43,631 bases of DNA from CAIKMD01 sp035277525 (GTDB lineage: Bacteria > Pseudomonadota > Alphaproteobacteria > ATCC43930 > CGMCC-115725). Of this stretch, positions 15,987 through 24,530 are shown in pieces. The stretch covers positions 1 to 43,631 of the forward strand of contig DATEKH010000052.1 in NCBI GenBank assembly GCA_035277525.1, read 5' to 3'. The first letter of the stretch is position 1. Each line of letters begins with the position of its first letter. The position numbers were made by a program, and so were the translations under genes. Under the pieces are notes generated by a model. It was not told the DNA's origin, made no database searches, and was given only the letters and a program-made list of their open reading frames with translations.

Positions 15987-17113
15987 CGCCTGAGGCCGAA
16001 CGGCGCGGCACGTTGAGACCGCCCGCCGCGGCGCTGCCGCTGCCCGTGTCGGCGCGAGCGGAGGCGCGCCGCGAACTCCAGCGTCTGTGGCGCGCGGGCA
16101 CGGATTTTCTCGGCTGCGAGCTCGCCATCATGGGTGGCGCGATGACCTGGGTGTCGGAGCGCAGCCTCGTCGCCGCGATCTCGAATGGCGGCGGCTTCGG
16201 CGTCATCGCTTGCGGGGCGATGGGGCCGAAGGAGCTCGAGGCGGAGATCATCGCCACGCGCGCGCTGACCGTGCGGCCCTTCGGCGTCAACCTCATCACG
16301 CTCCATCCCGAATTGCCGGCGCTTATCGAGGTTTGCGTTGCGCGCCAGGTCGGGCATGTGGTGCTCGCGGGCGGACTGCCGCCGGCCGGCGCGGTGGCGA
16401 AAATCAAGGACGCGGGCGCGAAGCTCTTGTGCTTCGCGCCGGCTTTGGCGATCGCGAAGAAGCTCGTGCGCATGGGGGCCGATGCGATCGTGATCGAAGG
16501 CATGGAGGCGGGCGGGCATATCGGCCCGGTTTCGACCAGCGTGCTGGCGCAGGAAATCCTTCCCGCGTTGCGCGAGGTTCCGGTCTTCGTCGCGGGCGGC
16601 ATCGGGCGCGGCGAGGCGATCGTTTCCTATCTCGAGATGGGCGCGGCCGGCGTGCAGCTCGGCACGCGCTTCGTCTGCGCCTTCGAGTCGATCGCGCATC
16701 CGCGATTCAAGCAGGCCTTCTTGCGCGCCGGCGCGCGCGACGCCGTCCCCTCGGTGCAGCTCGATCCGCGCTTTCCGGTCATTCCGGTGCGTGCGCTCGC
16801 CAATGAAGGCACGCGCGCTTTCGCCGAGATGCAGCGCGGCGTGATCGATCGCTTCAATCGCGGCGAGGTGTCGCGCGAAGATGCCCAACTCGAAATCGAG
16901 CACTATTGGGCGGGCGCGCTGCGCCGCGCGGTGATCGAGGGCGATATCGAGCGCGGCTCGCTGATGGCCGGGCAAAGCGTCGGCTTTGTCACGCGCGAGC
17001 AACCGGTCCAGGAGATTCTCGAGGAGCTGCTCGATCAGGCGGCCGCCGCGCTCGGGGCGCGAACACGGGTCGCGCTTGCGGAGCCGCCGCCGGCGGAGCG
17101 CACAGGCCGGTAA
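15983..17113 (+). CDS. Nitronate monooxygenase/FabK-like flavoprotein
   Basis: 376-aa TIM-barrel FMN enzyme of the nitronate monooxygenase (2-nitropropane dioxygenase) family. Visible are GAMTWVSERSLVAAISNGGGFGVI near residue 50, VVLAGGLPP, ADAIVIEGMEAGGHIGPVST with a likely catalytic histidine, VFVAGGIGRGEAI and GAAGVQLGTRFV for FMN phosphate binding. The family includes nitronate oxidases, enoyl-ACP reductases (FabK) and quinone reductases, so the reaction cannot be fixed. It sits between lysC and ptsP, overlapping lysC by 4 nt (ATGA) and ptsP by 1 nt (TAATG). These two genes are usually direct neighbours in alphaproteobacteria. Confidence 0.85.
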   Translation: MTPEAERRGTLRPPAAALPLPVSARAEARRELQRLWRAGTDFLGCELAIMGGAMTWVSERSLVAAISNGGGFGVIACGAMGPKELEAEIIATRALTVRPFGVNLITLHPELPALIEVCVARQVGHVVLAGGLPPAGAVAKIKDAGAKLLCFAPALAIAKKLVRMGADAIVIEGMEAGGHIGPVSTSVLAQEILPALREVPVFVAGGIGRGEAIVSYLEMGAAGVQLGTRFVCAFESIAHPRFKQAFLRAGARDAVPSVQLDPRFPVIPVRALANEGTRAFAEMQRGVIDRFNRGEVSREDAQLEIEHYWAGALRRAVIEGDIERGSLMAGQSVGFVTREQPVQEILEELLDQAAAALGARTRVALAEPPPAERTGR

Positions 17114-19377
17114 TGGAAACGGTCTCCGCTTCGCGTCTGGTCCTCCGCCGGTTGCGCGACGTGATGGCGGGGCAGGGCACAGCTCAGGAACGCCTCAACA
17201 CGATCGTGCGTATCATCGCCGCCGACATGGTGGCGGAGGTGTGCTCGTGTTACATCATGCGTGCCGGCGAGGTGCTCGAGCTGTTCGCCACCGAGGGCTT
17301 GCGGCCCGAGGCCGTGCACCGCACGCGGCTCAGGGTCGGCGAGGGGCTGGTCGGTGCGATCGCCGGGACCGCCACGCCGTTGGCGCTGGCCGACGCGCAG
17401 GCGCATCCCGATTTCGCCTACCGGCCCGAGACCGGCGAGGAGATTTATCACTCGCTGTTGGGCGTGCCGATTCTGCGCTCGGGCCGCGTGCTCGGCGTGC
17501 TGGTGGTGCAGAACCGCACGCTGCGGCATTACACGGAAGACGAGATCGAGGCGCTGCAGACCATCGCGATGGTCTTGGCCGAGCTTGCGGCCTCGGGCGA
17601 GCTCGTGAATCCGCTCGAGCGCCAGGCTGTGCCCGGGGGGCTCGGCCAACAGCCTTTGCGACTCGACGGCGTCAAGCTCAATGGCGGGCTCGCCATCGCG
17701 CAAGCGGTTCTGCACGAGCCGCGCATCGTCATCCGCCAGGTCGTCGCCGAGGACCCCAATGCCGAGCTCGAAAGGCTGCGGCGCGCGGTCGAGGCGATGC
17801 AGAGCGCCATCGACGATCTCCTGGCGGCGAGCGATGTCGCGCCCGGCGGCGAGCATCGCGATGTGCTCGAAACCTATCGCATGTTCGCCGGCGATCATGG
17901 CTGGCTGCGGCGCATTTCGGAGACCGTCAAGAGCGGCCTCACCGCCGAGGCCGCCGTGCAGAAGGTCCAAAGCGACATGCGCGCGCGCATGAATCAGGCG
18001 ACCGACTCATACCTGCGCGAGAGGCTGGCCGATCTCGACGATATTGCGAACCGCTTGCAGCAGCATCTCGCGGGCCATGCGCTCGCGACGGCCGCCGCCG
18101 ATTTGCCGGATGAATTCATCCTGGTGGCGCGCAACATGGGTCCGGCGGAGCTGCTCGATTACGATCGGCGGCGTCTCAAGGGCGTGGTGCTCGAGGAAAG
18201 CTCGCCCAACGCCCATGTTGCCGTGGTCGCCCGCGCTCTTGACATTCCCGTGGTGGGGCGGGTCAAGGACGTGTTGAACCGAGTCGACGCCAACGATCTC
18301 GTCGTCGTCGACGGCGACGAAGCGGCCGTCGTGCTGCGACCGAGCGAGGACGTGCAGCAGGCGGTCGACGAGCGCATCAAGGTCCGCCTCGGCCAACGGC
18401 AGCAGTACCAGGCACTGCGCGATCTTCCGGCCGAGACAAAGGACGGCGTTGAGGTGGCGCTCCTGCTCAATGCCGGCCTGTTCGTCGATCTGCCTTATCT
18501 CGAGGAGACCGGCGCGGCGGGGATCGGCTTGTTTCGCACCGAGCTGCAATTCATGCTGCGCGAGAAATTCCCGACCGTCGCCGAGCAGACGGCGCTTTAT
18601 CGCCGCGTGCTCGACCAGGCGGGCGACCGCCCGGTCACGTTCCGCACGCTCGATATCGGCGGCGACAAGGTGCTGCCCTATATGGACGACATCGTCGAGG
18701 AGAATCCGGCGATGGGCTGGCGGGCGATCCGCATCGCGCTCGATCGGCCGGCCATGCTGCGTCAGCAGCTTCGCGCTCTCATCCGCGCCGCCGGCGGACG
18801 CTCGCTGCGCGTCATGTTCCCGATGATCGCCGATGTCACCGAATTCACGGCGGCGCGCGACATTCTCGATCTCGAGCTCGATCGTCAGCGCAAGGACCAA
18901 AGCGTCATTCCGACCAAGGTCGAGGTCGGGCTGATGCTCGAAGTGCCGGCGCTGCTGTGGCAATTGCCGGCGCTCGGCAAATGCGCCGATTTCATCTCGG
19001 TCGGCACCAATGACCTGGCCCAGTTCCTGTTTGCGGCCGATCGCGGCAATCCGCGGCTCGCGGAGCGCTACGATCCCTTGTCGCAACCCATGCTCAAAGT
19101 CCTTGGCGAGATCGCATCGACTTGCCGCGCGCGCGGGATTCCGGTTGCCGTCTGCGGTGAGATGGCGGGCCGGCCGTTGGACGCGCTGGTGCTGGTGGGC
19201 CTCGGCTTTCGTGCACTGTCCATGGCGGCCGCATCGATCGGGCCGGTGAAGGCGGCGGTCCGCAGCGTGGACGCGTCGGCGCTCCAGGCCTTCATCGCCT
19301 CGCTCGGCGAGGTGTCCGGCCACAGCCTGCGCGGCAAGTTCCACGACTTCGCGCGCGATCGCGGAATCGGCGTTTGA
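17113..19377 (+). CDS. ptsP: Phosphoenolpyruvate-protein phosphotransferase PtsP (EI-Ntr)
   Basis: 754-aa first enzyme of the nitrogen phosphotransferase system, passing phosphate from PEP to NPr. The N-terminal GAF domain (about residues 1-160) has RLNTIVRIIAADM and VGEGLVGAIAG. EI domains follow: swivelling domain with phospho-histidine H368 (ESSPNAHVAVVARAL), PEP-binding TIM barrel with GIGLFRTELQFM, TLDIGGDK, EVGLMLEVPA, SVGTNDLAQF and CGEMAGRP. Start ATG 17113 shares one base with the preceding TAA. No ptsO or ptsN is nearby. The GAF domain may sense nitrogen status, as known for the family. Confidence 0.95.
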   Translation: METVSASRLVLRRLRDVMAGQGTAQERLNTIVRIIAADMVAEVCSCYIMRAGEVLELFATEGLRPEAVHRTRLRVGEGLVGAIAGTATPLALADAQAHPDFAYRPETGEEIYHSLLGVPILRSGRVLGVLVVQNRTLRHYTEDEIEALQTIAMVLAELAASGELVNPLERQAVPGGLGQQPLRLDGVKLNGGLAIAQAVLHEPRIVIRQVVAEDPNAELERLRRAVEAMQSAIDDLLAASDVAPGGEHRDVLETYRMFAGDHGWLRRISETVKSGLTAEAAVQKVQSDMRARMNQATDSYLRERLADLDDIANRLQQHLAGHALATAAADLPDEFILVARNMGPAELLDYDRRRLKGVVLEESSPNAHVAVVARALDIPVVGRVKDVLNRVDANDLVVVDGDEAAVVLRPSEDVQQAVDERIKVRLGQRQQYQALRDLPAETKDGVEVALLLNAGLFVDLPYLEETGAAGIGLFRTELQFMLREKFPTVAEQTALYRRVLDQAGDRPVTFRTLDIGGDKVLPYMDDIVEENPAMGWRAIRIALDRPAMLRQQLRALIRAAGGRSLRVMFPMIADVTEFTAARDILDLELDRQRKDQSVIPTKVEVGLMLEVPALLWQLPALGKCADFISVGTNDLAQFLFAADRGNPRLAERYDPLSQPMLKVLGEIASTCRARGIPVAVCGEMAGRPLDALVLVGLGFRALSMAAASIGPVKAAVRSVDASALQAFIASLGEVSGHSLRGKFHDFARDRGIGV

Positions 19378-19511
19378 AACGCGGGCGGTTGCGGCGTCTG
19401 CCCGCAATTTGCTAGAAGAATCGGCGCGGGCGAGCACCGGCGCCGCGCTCGGTCGTTCGAGAATTGGCGCCGGCCTTCGGCCCATCGCCCGAACCGGAGA
19501 GCGCGGACGCA

Positions 19512-20597
19512 ATGCCGACCTCCACCAACGCCATCGAACCGGGAGAGCCGCCGCGGAACTCGATCGGTGGCTTGCTGCGCGAGACACGCCGAAGTCTTGG
19601 CGGCGATCTCGACAAGATCGCCGAGACTTTGCGGATTCGCGCCTCATTTTTGAAGGCGATCGAAGAGAGTCACTACGACCGGCTGCCGGCGCAGGTTTAC
19701 GCGATCGGCTTCGTTCGCGCCTATGCGCTGCATCTCGGACTCGACGGCGACGAGGCCGTGCGCCGCTTCAAGCAGGAAACCGCAGATTTCGAGCCGCTGC
19801 GCGGCCTGAGCTTTCCCGTCCCGCTGGTCGAGCGCAGCATCCCGGGCGGCAGGATGCTGCTGGCGGCGTTGATCTTCGCGCTCTGCGGCTATGGTCTCTG
19901 GTATTACGTCTCGACCGGCGAGCGCGCGCGGCCCGAGCGCGTGAGCGCGGTTCCGGCCGATCTTGAGGGGCAGGCCGCGAACCAAGGCGCGGCCGCGCCG
20001 CAAGCTTCCGCAGCATCGCCGCCGGGCACCGAGACGAAACCCGCGGCGGCCGCTGCGACGCCGACCCCAGCAGCGCCTTCGGGCGGTGTCGCGGCGGGGA
20101 CGGCCGCGCCGACACCCCCAGCCCCTGTCGTAACATCGGCGGCGCCCGTCGCTCCAGCGCCCGCAGGAACCACACCTGCCGCCACGGCGAGCGCAACAAA
20201 CAGCGCCGCATCGAGCGCGGCATCTCGGCCGGCGACTGCCACAGGCTCGCCCGCCCCTGCGGGCGCCTCGCCGCCCGCGCCGACTGTCGTGACGGGAGCA
20301 AGCGAGGGGCGGGTCTATGGCTCGGTTGGCGTGGCGTCGCGCATCGTCATCGAGGTGACGAAGGACAGCTGGGTACAGATCAATGACGGCGACCGCGTGT
20401 TGCTCGATAAGGTTCTGCATCCGGGCGATTCCTATCGCGTCGGCAACAGGTCCGGCCTCGTCATGCGCACGGGCAACGCGGCTGGGCTCGCGATCGAGGT
20501 CGATGGCCGTCCGACGCCGCCGCTCAAGGGCACGGTCCGGAATCAAATTGCGCTCGATCCCGACCGGCTGGTCGCCGGAACGGCCGGCGCCAATTGA
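19512..20597 (+). CDS. RodZ-like helix-turn-helix/DUF4115 membrane protein
   Basis: 361-aa bitopic membrane protein with RodZ architecture. The cytoplasmic helix-turn-helix domain (about residues 18-95: IGGLLRETRRSLGGDLDKIA, YAIGFVRAYALHLGLD) precedes one membrane helix (RMLLAALIFALCGYGLWYYV). A long Ala/Pro/Thr-rich periplasmic linker (about residues 150-270) and a C-terminal DUF4115 domain (SWVQINDGDRVLLDKVLHPGDSY) follow. RodZ links MreB to the rod-shape complex. ATG 19512 is chosen; an in-frame TTG at 19464 is less likely. Follows ptsP by 134 nt and precedes ispG. Confidence 0.85.
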   Translation: MPTSTNAIEPGEPPRNSIGGLLRETRRSLGGDLDKIAETLRIRASFLKAIEESHYDRLPAQVYAIGFVRAYALHLGLDGDEAVRRFKQETADFEPLRGLSFPVPLVERSIPGGRMLLAALIFALCGYGLWYYVSTGERARPERVSAVPADLEGQAANQGAAAPQASAASPPGTETKPAAAAATPTPAAPSGGVAAGTAAPTPPAPVVTSAAPVAPAPAGTTPAATASATNSAASSAASRPATATGSPAPAGASPPAPTVVTGASEGRVYGSVGVASRIVIEVTKDSWVQINDGDRVLLDKVLHPGDSYRVGNRSGLVMRTGNAAGLAIEVDGRPTPPLKGTVRNQIALDPDRLVAGTAGAN

Positions 20598-20660
20598 TCC
20601 GGATTGGTTACCTTTGGCTTGCCCGAGCCGCGGCCGCTTCCGCCGCTATGCCAAACGCGC

Positions 20661-20666
20661 TATAAG
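20661..20666 (+). promoter_or_regulatory. Possible -10 element upstream of ispG
   Basis: TATAAG in the 117-nt gap before ispG matches 5 of 6 sigma-70 -10 bases. No convincing -35 is seen 17 nt upstream, so ispG may also be read from upstream genes. Confidence 0.25.
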
Positions 20667-20714
20667 CCCCATATTCAAGGCTGAGCGCGGCTTTTCCCCG
20701 TGAGGTTTCTTGCG

Positions 20715-21854
20715 ATGAGCGTGCGTCCTTACCGCGACATTCAACGACGCCGGTGCCGCCAGATTCACGTCGGTCCGGTGGCAGTGGGCGGCGATGCGCC
20801 GATCACCGTGCAATCGATGACCAACACGCTGACGCATGATGTGAAGGCGACGGTCGAGCAGATTCAGGCGCTGGAGCGCGCTGGCGCCGACATTGTGCGC
20901 GTCTCCTGTCCCGACGAGGAATCCTCGGTGGCGTTGAAGCAGATCGTGCCGCAGGTGAAGGTGCCGATCGTCGCCGATATTCATTTCCATTATAAGCGCG
21001 CGATCGAGGCGGCGAAGAACGGCGCTGCCTGCCTGCGCATCAATCCCGGCAATATCGGCTCGTCCGAGCGCGTCAAAGAGGTGGTGAAGGCGGCGAAGGA
21101 TTACAATTGCTCGATGCGCATCGGCGTCAATGCCGGCTCGCTCGAGCGCGATCTCCTCGAGCGCTATGGCGAGCCCTGCCCCGAGGCGATGGTCGAGAGC
21201 GCGCTGACGCATGCGAAGATTCTCGAGGACAATGATTTCTTCGAGTTCAAGATCTCGTGCAAGGCCTCCGACGTGTTCCTCGCGGTCGCGGCCTATCAGC
21301 AATTGGCCGAGGCGTGCGATTATCCGCTTCATCTCGGCATCACAGAGGCGGGCGGCCTGATGAGCGGCACGATCAAATCGGCGATCGGCATGGGCTCGCT
21401 GCTCTGGGCGGGCATCGGCGACACCATCCGCGTCTCGCTCTCGGCCGATCCGGTCGAAGAGATCAAGGTCGGCTACGATATTCTCAAGACGCTCGGGCTT
21501 CGCCGGCGGGGCGTCACGGTGATTTCCTGCCCGTCCTGCGCGCGCCAGCAATTCGAGGTCATCAAGACCGTCGAGATCCTGGAAAAGCGCCTGGCCCATA
21601 TCACGACGCCAATGACGCTGTCGGTCATCGGCTGCGTCGTCAACGGTCCGGGCGAGGCGCGCGAGACCGATATCGGCTTCACCGGCGGCGGAAACGGAAC
21701 CCATCAGGTCTATATCGCGGGCGTGCCGGCGCACCGCCTCAAGGATCAGAGCATCGTCGACCACTTGGTCGAGCTGGTCGAGAAGAAGGCCGCCGAGATC
21801 GAAGCCGCGAAAGCGGATGTGGAGCAGCAGCCCGCCATTGCTTCCGCCTCTTGA
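20715..21854 (+). CDS. ispG: 4-hydroxy-3-methylbut-2-en-1-yl diphosphate synthase IspG
   Basis: 379-aa 4Fe-4S enzyme of the MEP isoprenoid pathway, converting MEcPP to HMBPP. It shows VGGDAPITVQSMTNTLT, VRVSCPDEESSVAL, VADIHFHYKRAIEAA and LRINPGNIGS in the TIM-barrel domain. The cluster cysteines lie in ISCPSCARQQFE and VIGCVVNGPGEA, with a conserved glutamate after them. ATG 20715 has GAGG about 9 nt upstream; an in-frame GTG at 20700 is possible but less likely. The standard short bacterial form, with no insert domain. Confidence 0.96.
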   Translation: MSVRPYRDIQRRRCRQIHVGPVAVGGDAPITVQSMTNTLTHDVKATVEQIQALERAGADIVRVSCPDEESSVALKQIVPQVKVPIVADIHFHYKRAIEAAKNGAACLRINPGNIGSSERVKEVVKAAKDYNCSMRIGVNAGSLERDLLERYGEPCPEAMVESALTHAKILEDNDFFEFKISCKASDVFLAVAAYQQLAEACDYPLHLGITEAGGLMSGTIKSAIGMGSLLWAGIGDTIRVSLSADPVEEIKVGYDILKTLGLRRRGVTVISCPSCARQQFEVIKTVEILEKRLAHITTPMTLSVIGCVVNGPGEARETDIGFTGGGNGTHQVYIAGVPAHRLKDQSIVDHLVELVEKKAAEIEAAKADVEQQPAIASAS

Positions 21855-21875
21855 TGCCGCTGACGGCGCAGGTGT

Positions 21876-21979
21876 CACCCCCACCCCAACCCTCCCCCTT
21901 CGAGGAGGAGGGGGAATGTAGGGTGCGCGAATTGCGATTCCCTCCCCCCTTGAGGGCGAGGGCAAGGGTGGAGGGTGTG
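21876..21979. repeat. REP-like pair of inverted GC-rich elements
   Basis: Between ispG and hisS. Unit 1 (about 21876-21918) begins CACCCCCACCCCAACCCTC and contains a 7-bp stem TCCCCCT/AGGGGGA (21893-21915). Unit 2 (about 21936-21979) is a related copy in opposite orientation; read on the minus strand it begins CACCCTCCACCCTTGCCCTC. This head-to-head layout resembles paired extragenic palindromes. Only this pair is visible in the window. Confidence 0.5.
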
Positions 21980-22008
21980 CCGCGCGTCGGGGGGCGCAGG
22001 TAAATTCG

Positions 22009-23253
22009 ATGCCAGCTCTCCAGCCGGTCCGTGGCACACAAGATCTTCTGCCCGAGGCGCTGCGCCGCCATCGCACCGTGGTCGAGACGGCGCGGCGAAT
22101 TGCCGAGCGCTACGGCTATCACGAGATCGCAACGCCGATTTTCGAATTCACCGAGGTGTTCGCGCGTCCGATCGGCGAGACCAGCGATATCGTCTCGAAG
22201 GAGATGTATAGCTTCGCCGATCGCGGCGGCGAAGAGATCACGCTGCGGCCCGAATACACCGCCGGGATCGTGCGCGCGATACTCTCCAACGGCCTGACCC
22301 AAAGCCTGCCGCAGAAGCTTTTCGCCTCGGGGCCGATGTTCCGCTACGAGCGGCCGCAGAAAGGCCGTTTCCGGCAGTTCCATCAGATCGATGTCGAGCT
22401 CATCGGCGTGGCGCAGCCCGCGGGCGATGTCGAGATCATCGCCCTCGCTGCCGATATTCTCGACGCGCTGGGCGTGCTGAAGCGGACGGAGCTCGAGCTC
22501 AACACGCTGGGCGACATGCCGAGCCGATTGGCTTATCGCGAAGCCCTGATCGCCTACTACACCAGCCGCAGCGAGGGCCTCTCCGAGGACAGCCTCAAGC
22601 GGCTCGAGCGCAACCCGCTGCGCATCCTCGATTCGAAAGACGAAGGCGACAAGCGGATCAATGCCGAGGCGCCGGCTTTCGAGGCTTATCTGACGCCGGA
22701 ATCGCGGGGGTTCTTCGCGGCCGTTCGTCGCGGTCTCGAGACGCTCGGCATTCCCTATCGGCTCAATCCGCGCCTCGTCCGCGGCCTCGATTACTACTGC
22801 CACACCGCGTTCGAGTTCGTCACCACCGATCTCGGCGCGCAAGGCACGGTGATCGGCGGCGGGCGCTATGACGGGCTGATGGGCGTGATGGGCGGCCCCG
22901 AAACGCCCGGCGTCGGCTGGGCCGCGGGGATCGAGCGTCTGGCGCTGCTGATTGGCGAGCCGGCGCCGCCGCCTCGGCCGATCGCGCTCATCCCCTTGGG
23001 CGAGGCAGGCGAGACGCTGGCGTTGACGCTGGCGCAATCGCTCCGCCATGCGGGCTTCACGGTCGATCTCGGCTATTCGGGCAATCTGCGCCGGCGGCTT
23101 CAGCGCGCCGACAAGGTCAAGGCGCGCGCCGCGATCATCCTCGGCGACAACGAAATCGTACGCAACCTTGCGGCCCTGCGCGACCTCGATACCGGCGAGC
23201 AAAGCGAAGTCCCGCTCGCGGCGCTCGAGGATCGTCTCGCGCCCTTCCGCTAG
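22009..23253 (+). CDS. hisS: Histidyl-tRNA synthetase HisS (canonical bacterial type)
   Basis: 414-aa class II aminoacyl-tRNA synthetase charging tRNA-His. It has motif 1 around PIFEFTEVFARPIG, motif 2 GPMFRYERPQKGRFRQFHQ (about residues 108-126), the histidine-binding LVRGLDYYCHTAFEF and GGGRYDGL, and motif 3 GVGWAAGIERLALL. A C-terminal anticodon-binding domain follows. Motif 2 keeps Q117 and the following arginines, so it should need the usual extra G(-1) on tRNA-His. Many alphaproteobacteria instead have an altered HisRS. Gap to the next gene is 11 nt. Confidence 0.95.
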   Translation: MPALQPVRGTQDLLPEALRRHRTVVETARRIAERYGYHEIATPIFEFTEVFARPIGETSDIVSKEMYSFADRGGEEITLRPEYTAGIVRAILSNGLTQSLPQKLFASGPMFRYERPQKGRFRQFHQIDVELIGVAQPAGDVEIIALAADILDALGVLKRTELELNTLGDMPSRLAYREALIAYYTSRSEGLSEDSLKRLERNPLRILDSKDEGDKRINAEAPAFEAYLTPESRGFFAAVRRGLETLGIPYRLNPRLVRGLDYYCHTAFEFVTTDLGAQGTVIGGGRYDGLMGVMGGPETPGVGWAAGIERLALLIGEPAPPPRPIALIPLGEAGETLALTLAQSLRHAGFTVDLGYSGNLRRRLQRADKVKARAAIILGDNEIVRNLAALRDLDTGEQSEVPLAALEDRLAPFR

Positions 23254-23264
23254 CGGGGCTCGTC

Positions 23265-24530
23265 ATGCCCGGCAACCTCGATGCCGGGACGAGCCGCGAG
23301 CTGCTCGTCATCGGCGTCAATCACCGCTCCGCCCGATCCGATCTTGGCGAGCGCTTCGCGCTCATCGAGGCGGAGCTCGACGCCATGCTCGACGCGCTGC
23401 GCGAACGCGGTCTCGCGGATGGCGTGCTGCTCGCCACCTGCGACCGCGTCGAGCTCGTCAGCAGCGATCCCCGGTCGCTCGAGTTCTTCGCGCCGCTGCT
23501 CGCCGCGCGGCTCGGCGTCGCGCCGGAGACAATCGAGGCGGCGCTTTTCCGGCGCGCCGGCGATGCGGCGATGCGGCATCTCTTCGCCGTCGCGAGCGCG
23601 CTCGACAGCCGCGTGATCGGCGAGCCGCAAGTGCTCGGCCAGTTGAAGGCTGCGCATCGTGCCGCCGCCGAGCAAGGCCTCGTCGGCGGGACCATCGAAG
23701 ACGCGCTCGAAGCCGCCTATGCGGCCGCGCGTCGCGTCCGGCGCGAAACCAGGATCGCGCAAGGGCCGGTATCGCTCGCGACCGCGGCGCTCGCGCTGGC
23801 CCGCGACATCCATGGCGATCTCGCCGACCGCGCGGCGCTGCTCATGGGTCCGTCGGAGCTCGGCGCGCTGATGGCCGGCCAATTCCGCCGCGCCGGATTG
23901 CGCCGTCTCATCGTCTGCGGCCCGCCGGCGCGCGCCGCCCGCGCCGCGCGCGATCTCGACGCCGAGCTCGCCGATCTCGATGCCGTCGAGAATGCGCTTG
24001 GCGCTTGCGATATCGTGATTTCGTCCCTCGGCATCGGCCGGACCGTCATGACGCGCGCGCTCGTGGCGGCGGCCTTGCGCAAGCGGCCGTTGAAGCCCAT
24101 CTTCGTGATCGACGCGGCGATCCCGGCGGATGCCGAGCCGGCGATCAACGATCTCGACGGCGCTTTCCTCTACGATCTCGCCGATTTGGAGCGAACCGCG
24201 CTCGCCGGCCGGGCGGAGCGCGAAGCGGCGGCGGCCGCGGGCTGGGCGATCATCGATCGAGAGCTCGCCGCTTTCGCCGAGCGCGCGGCGTCGCGCCGCG
24301 CCGTGCCTGCCCTCGTGGCGTTGCGGCGTCGCATCGAGCGCTTGCGCGAGGAAGCGCTCGCCGAGGGCGGCGATGTGGAAACGGTGACGCGGCGTCTCGT
24401 CAACCGGCTGCTGCATGATCCTTCGGAAGAGCTGCGCCAGCTCGCGGGCGAGGAGGCCGATGTCGCGACAAGCGAGCGGCTGCTACGGCGCCTGTTCCGG
24501 CTCGGCAGCGAGGATGAGAGGACAAAGTGA
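23265..24530 (+). CDS. hemA: Glutamyl-tRNA reductase-like protein (HemA), divergent
   Basis: 421-aa protein with the full HemA layout. Family landmarks are LLVIGVNHRSA, the catalytic cysteine region ATCDRVEL (C59, usually STCNRTE), H105 before SALDSRVIGEPQVLGQLK, ARRVRRETRI, a Rossmann domain, and a C-terminal dimerisation helix region ending LVNRLLHDPSEELRQLA. Genuine enzymes reduce glutamyl-tRNA to glutamate semialdehyde with NADPH, starting heme synthesis by the C5 route. Oddities: the NADPH loop is GPSELG instead of GAGE(M/T), the following NRT-type motif reads GPP, and N-to-D and T-to-V changes flank the cysteine. It sits 11 nt after hisS and overlaps prfA (GTGA). The order hemA-prfA-prmC matches gammaproteobacteria. 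Family membership is firm; enzymatic activity is not. Confidence 0.85.
   Translation: MPGNLDAGTSRELLVIGVNHRSARSDLGERFALIEAELDAMLDALRERGLADGVLLATCDRVELVSSDPRSLEFFAPLLAARLGVAPETIEAALFRRAGDAAMRHLFAVASALDSRVIGEPQVLGQLKAAHRAAAEQGLVGGTIEDALEAAYAAARRVRRETRIAQGPVSLATAALALARDIHGDLADRAALLMGPSELGALMAGQFRRAGLRRLIVCGPPARAARAARDLDAELADLDAVENALGACDIVISSLGIGRTVMTRALVAAALRKRPLKPIFVIDAAIPADAEPAINDLDGAFLYDLADLERTALAGRAEREAAAAAGWAIIDRELAAFAERAASRRAVPALVALRRRIERLREEALAEGGDVETVTRRLVNRLLHDPSEELRQLAGEEADVATSERLLRRLFRLGSEDERTK

Noticed and set aside
18007..19647. Minus-strand open frame of 546 codons
   Set aside because: Antisense to ptsP; shadow frame.
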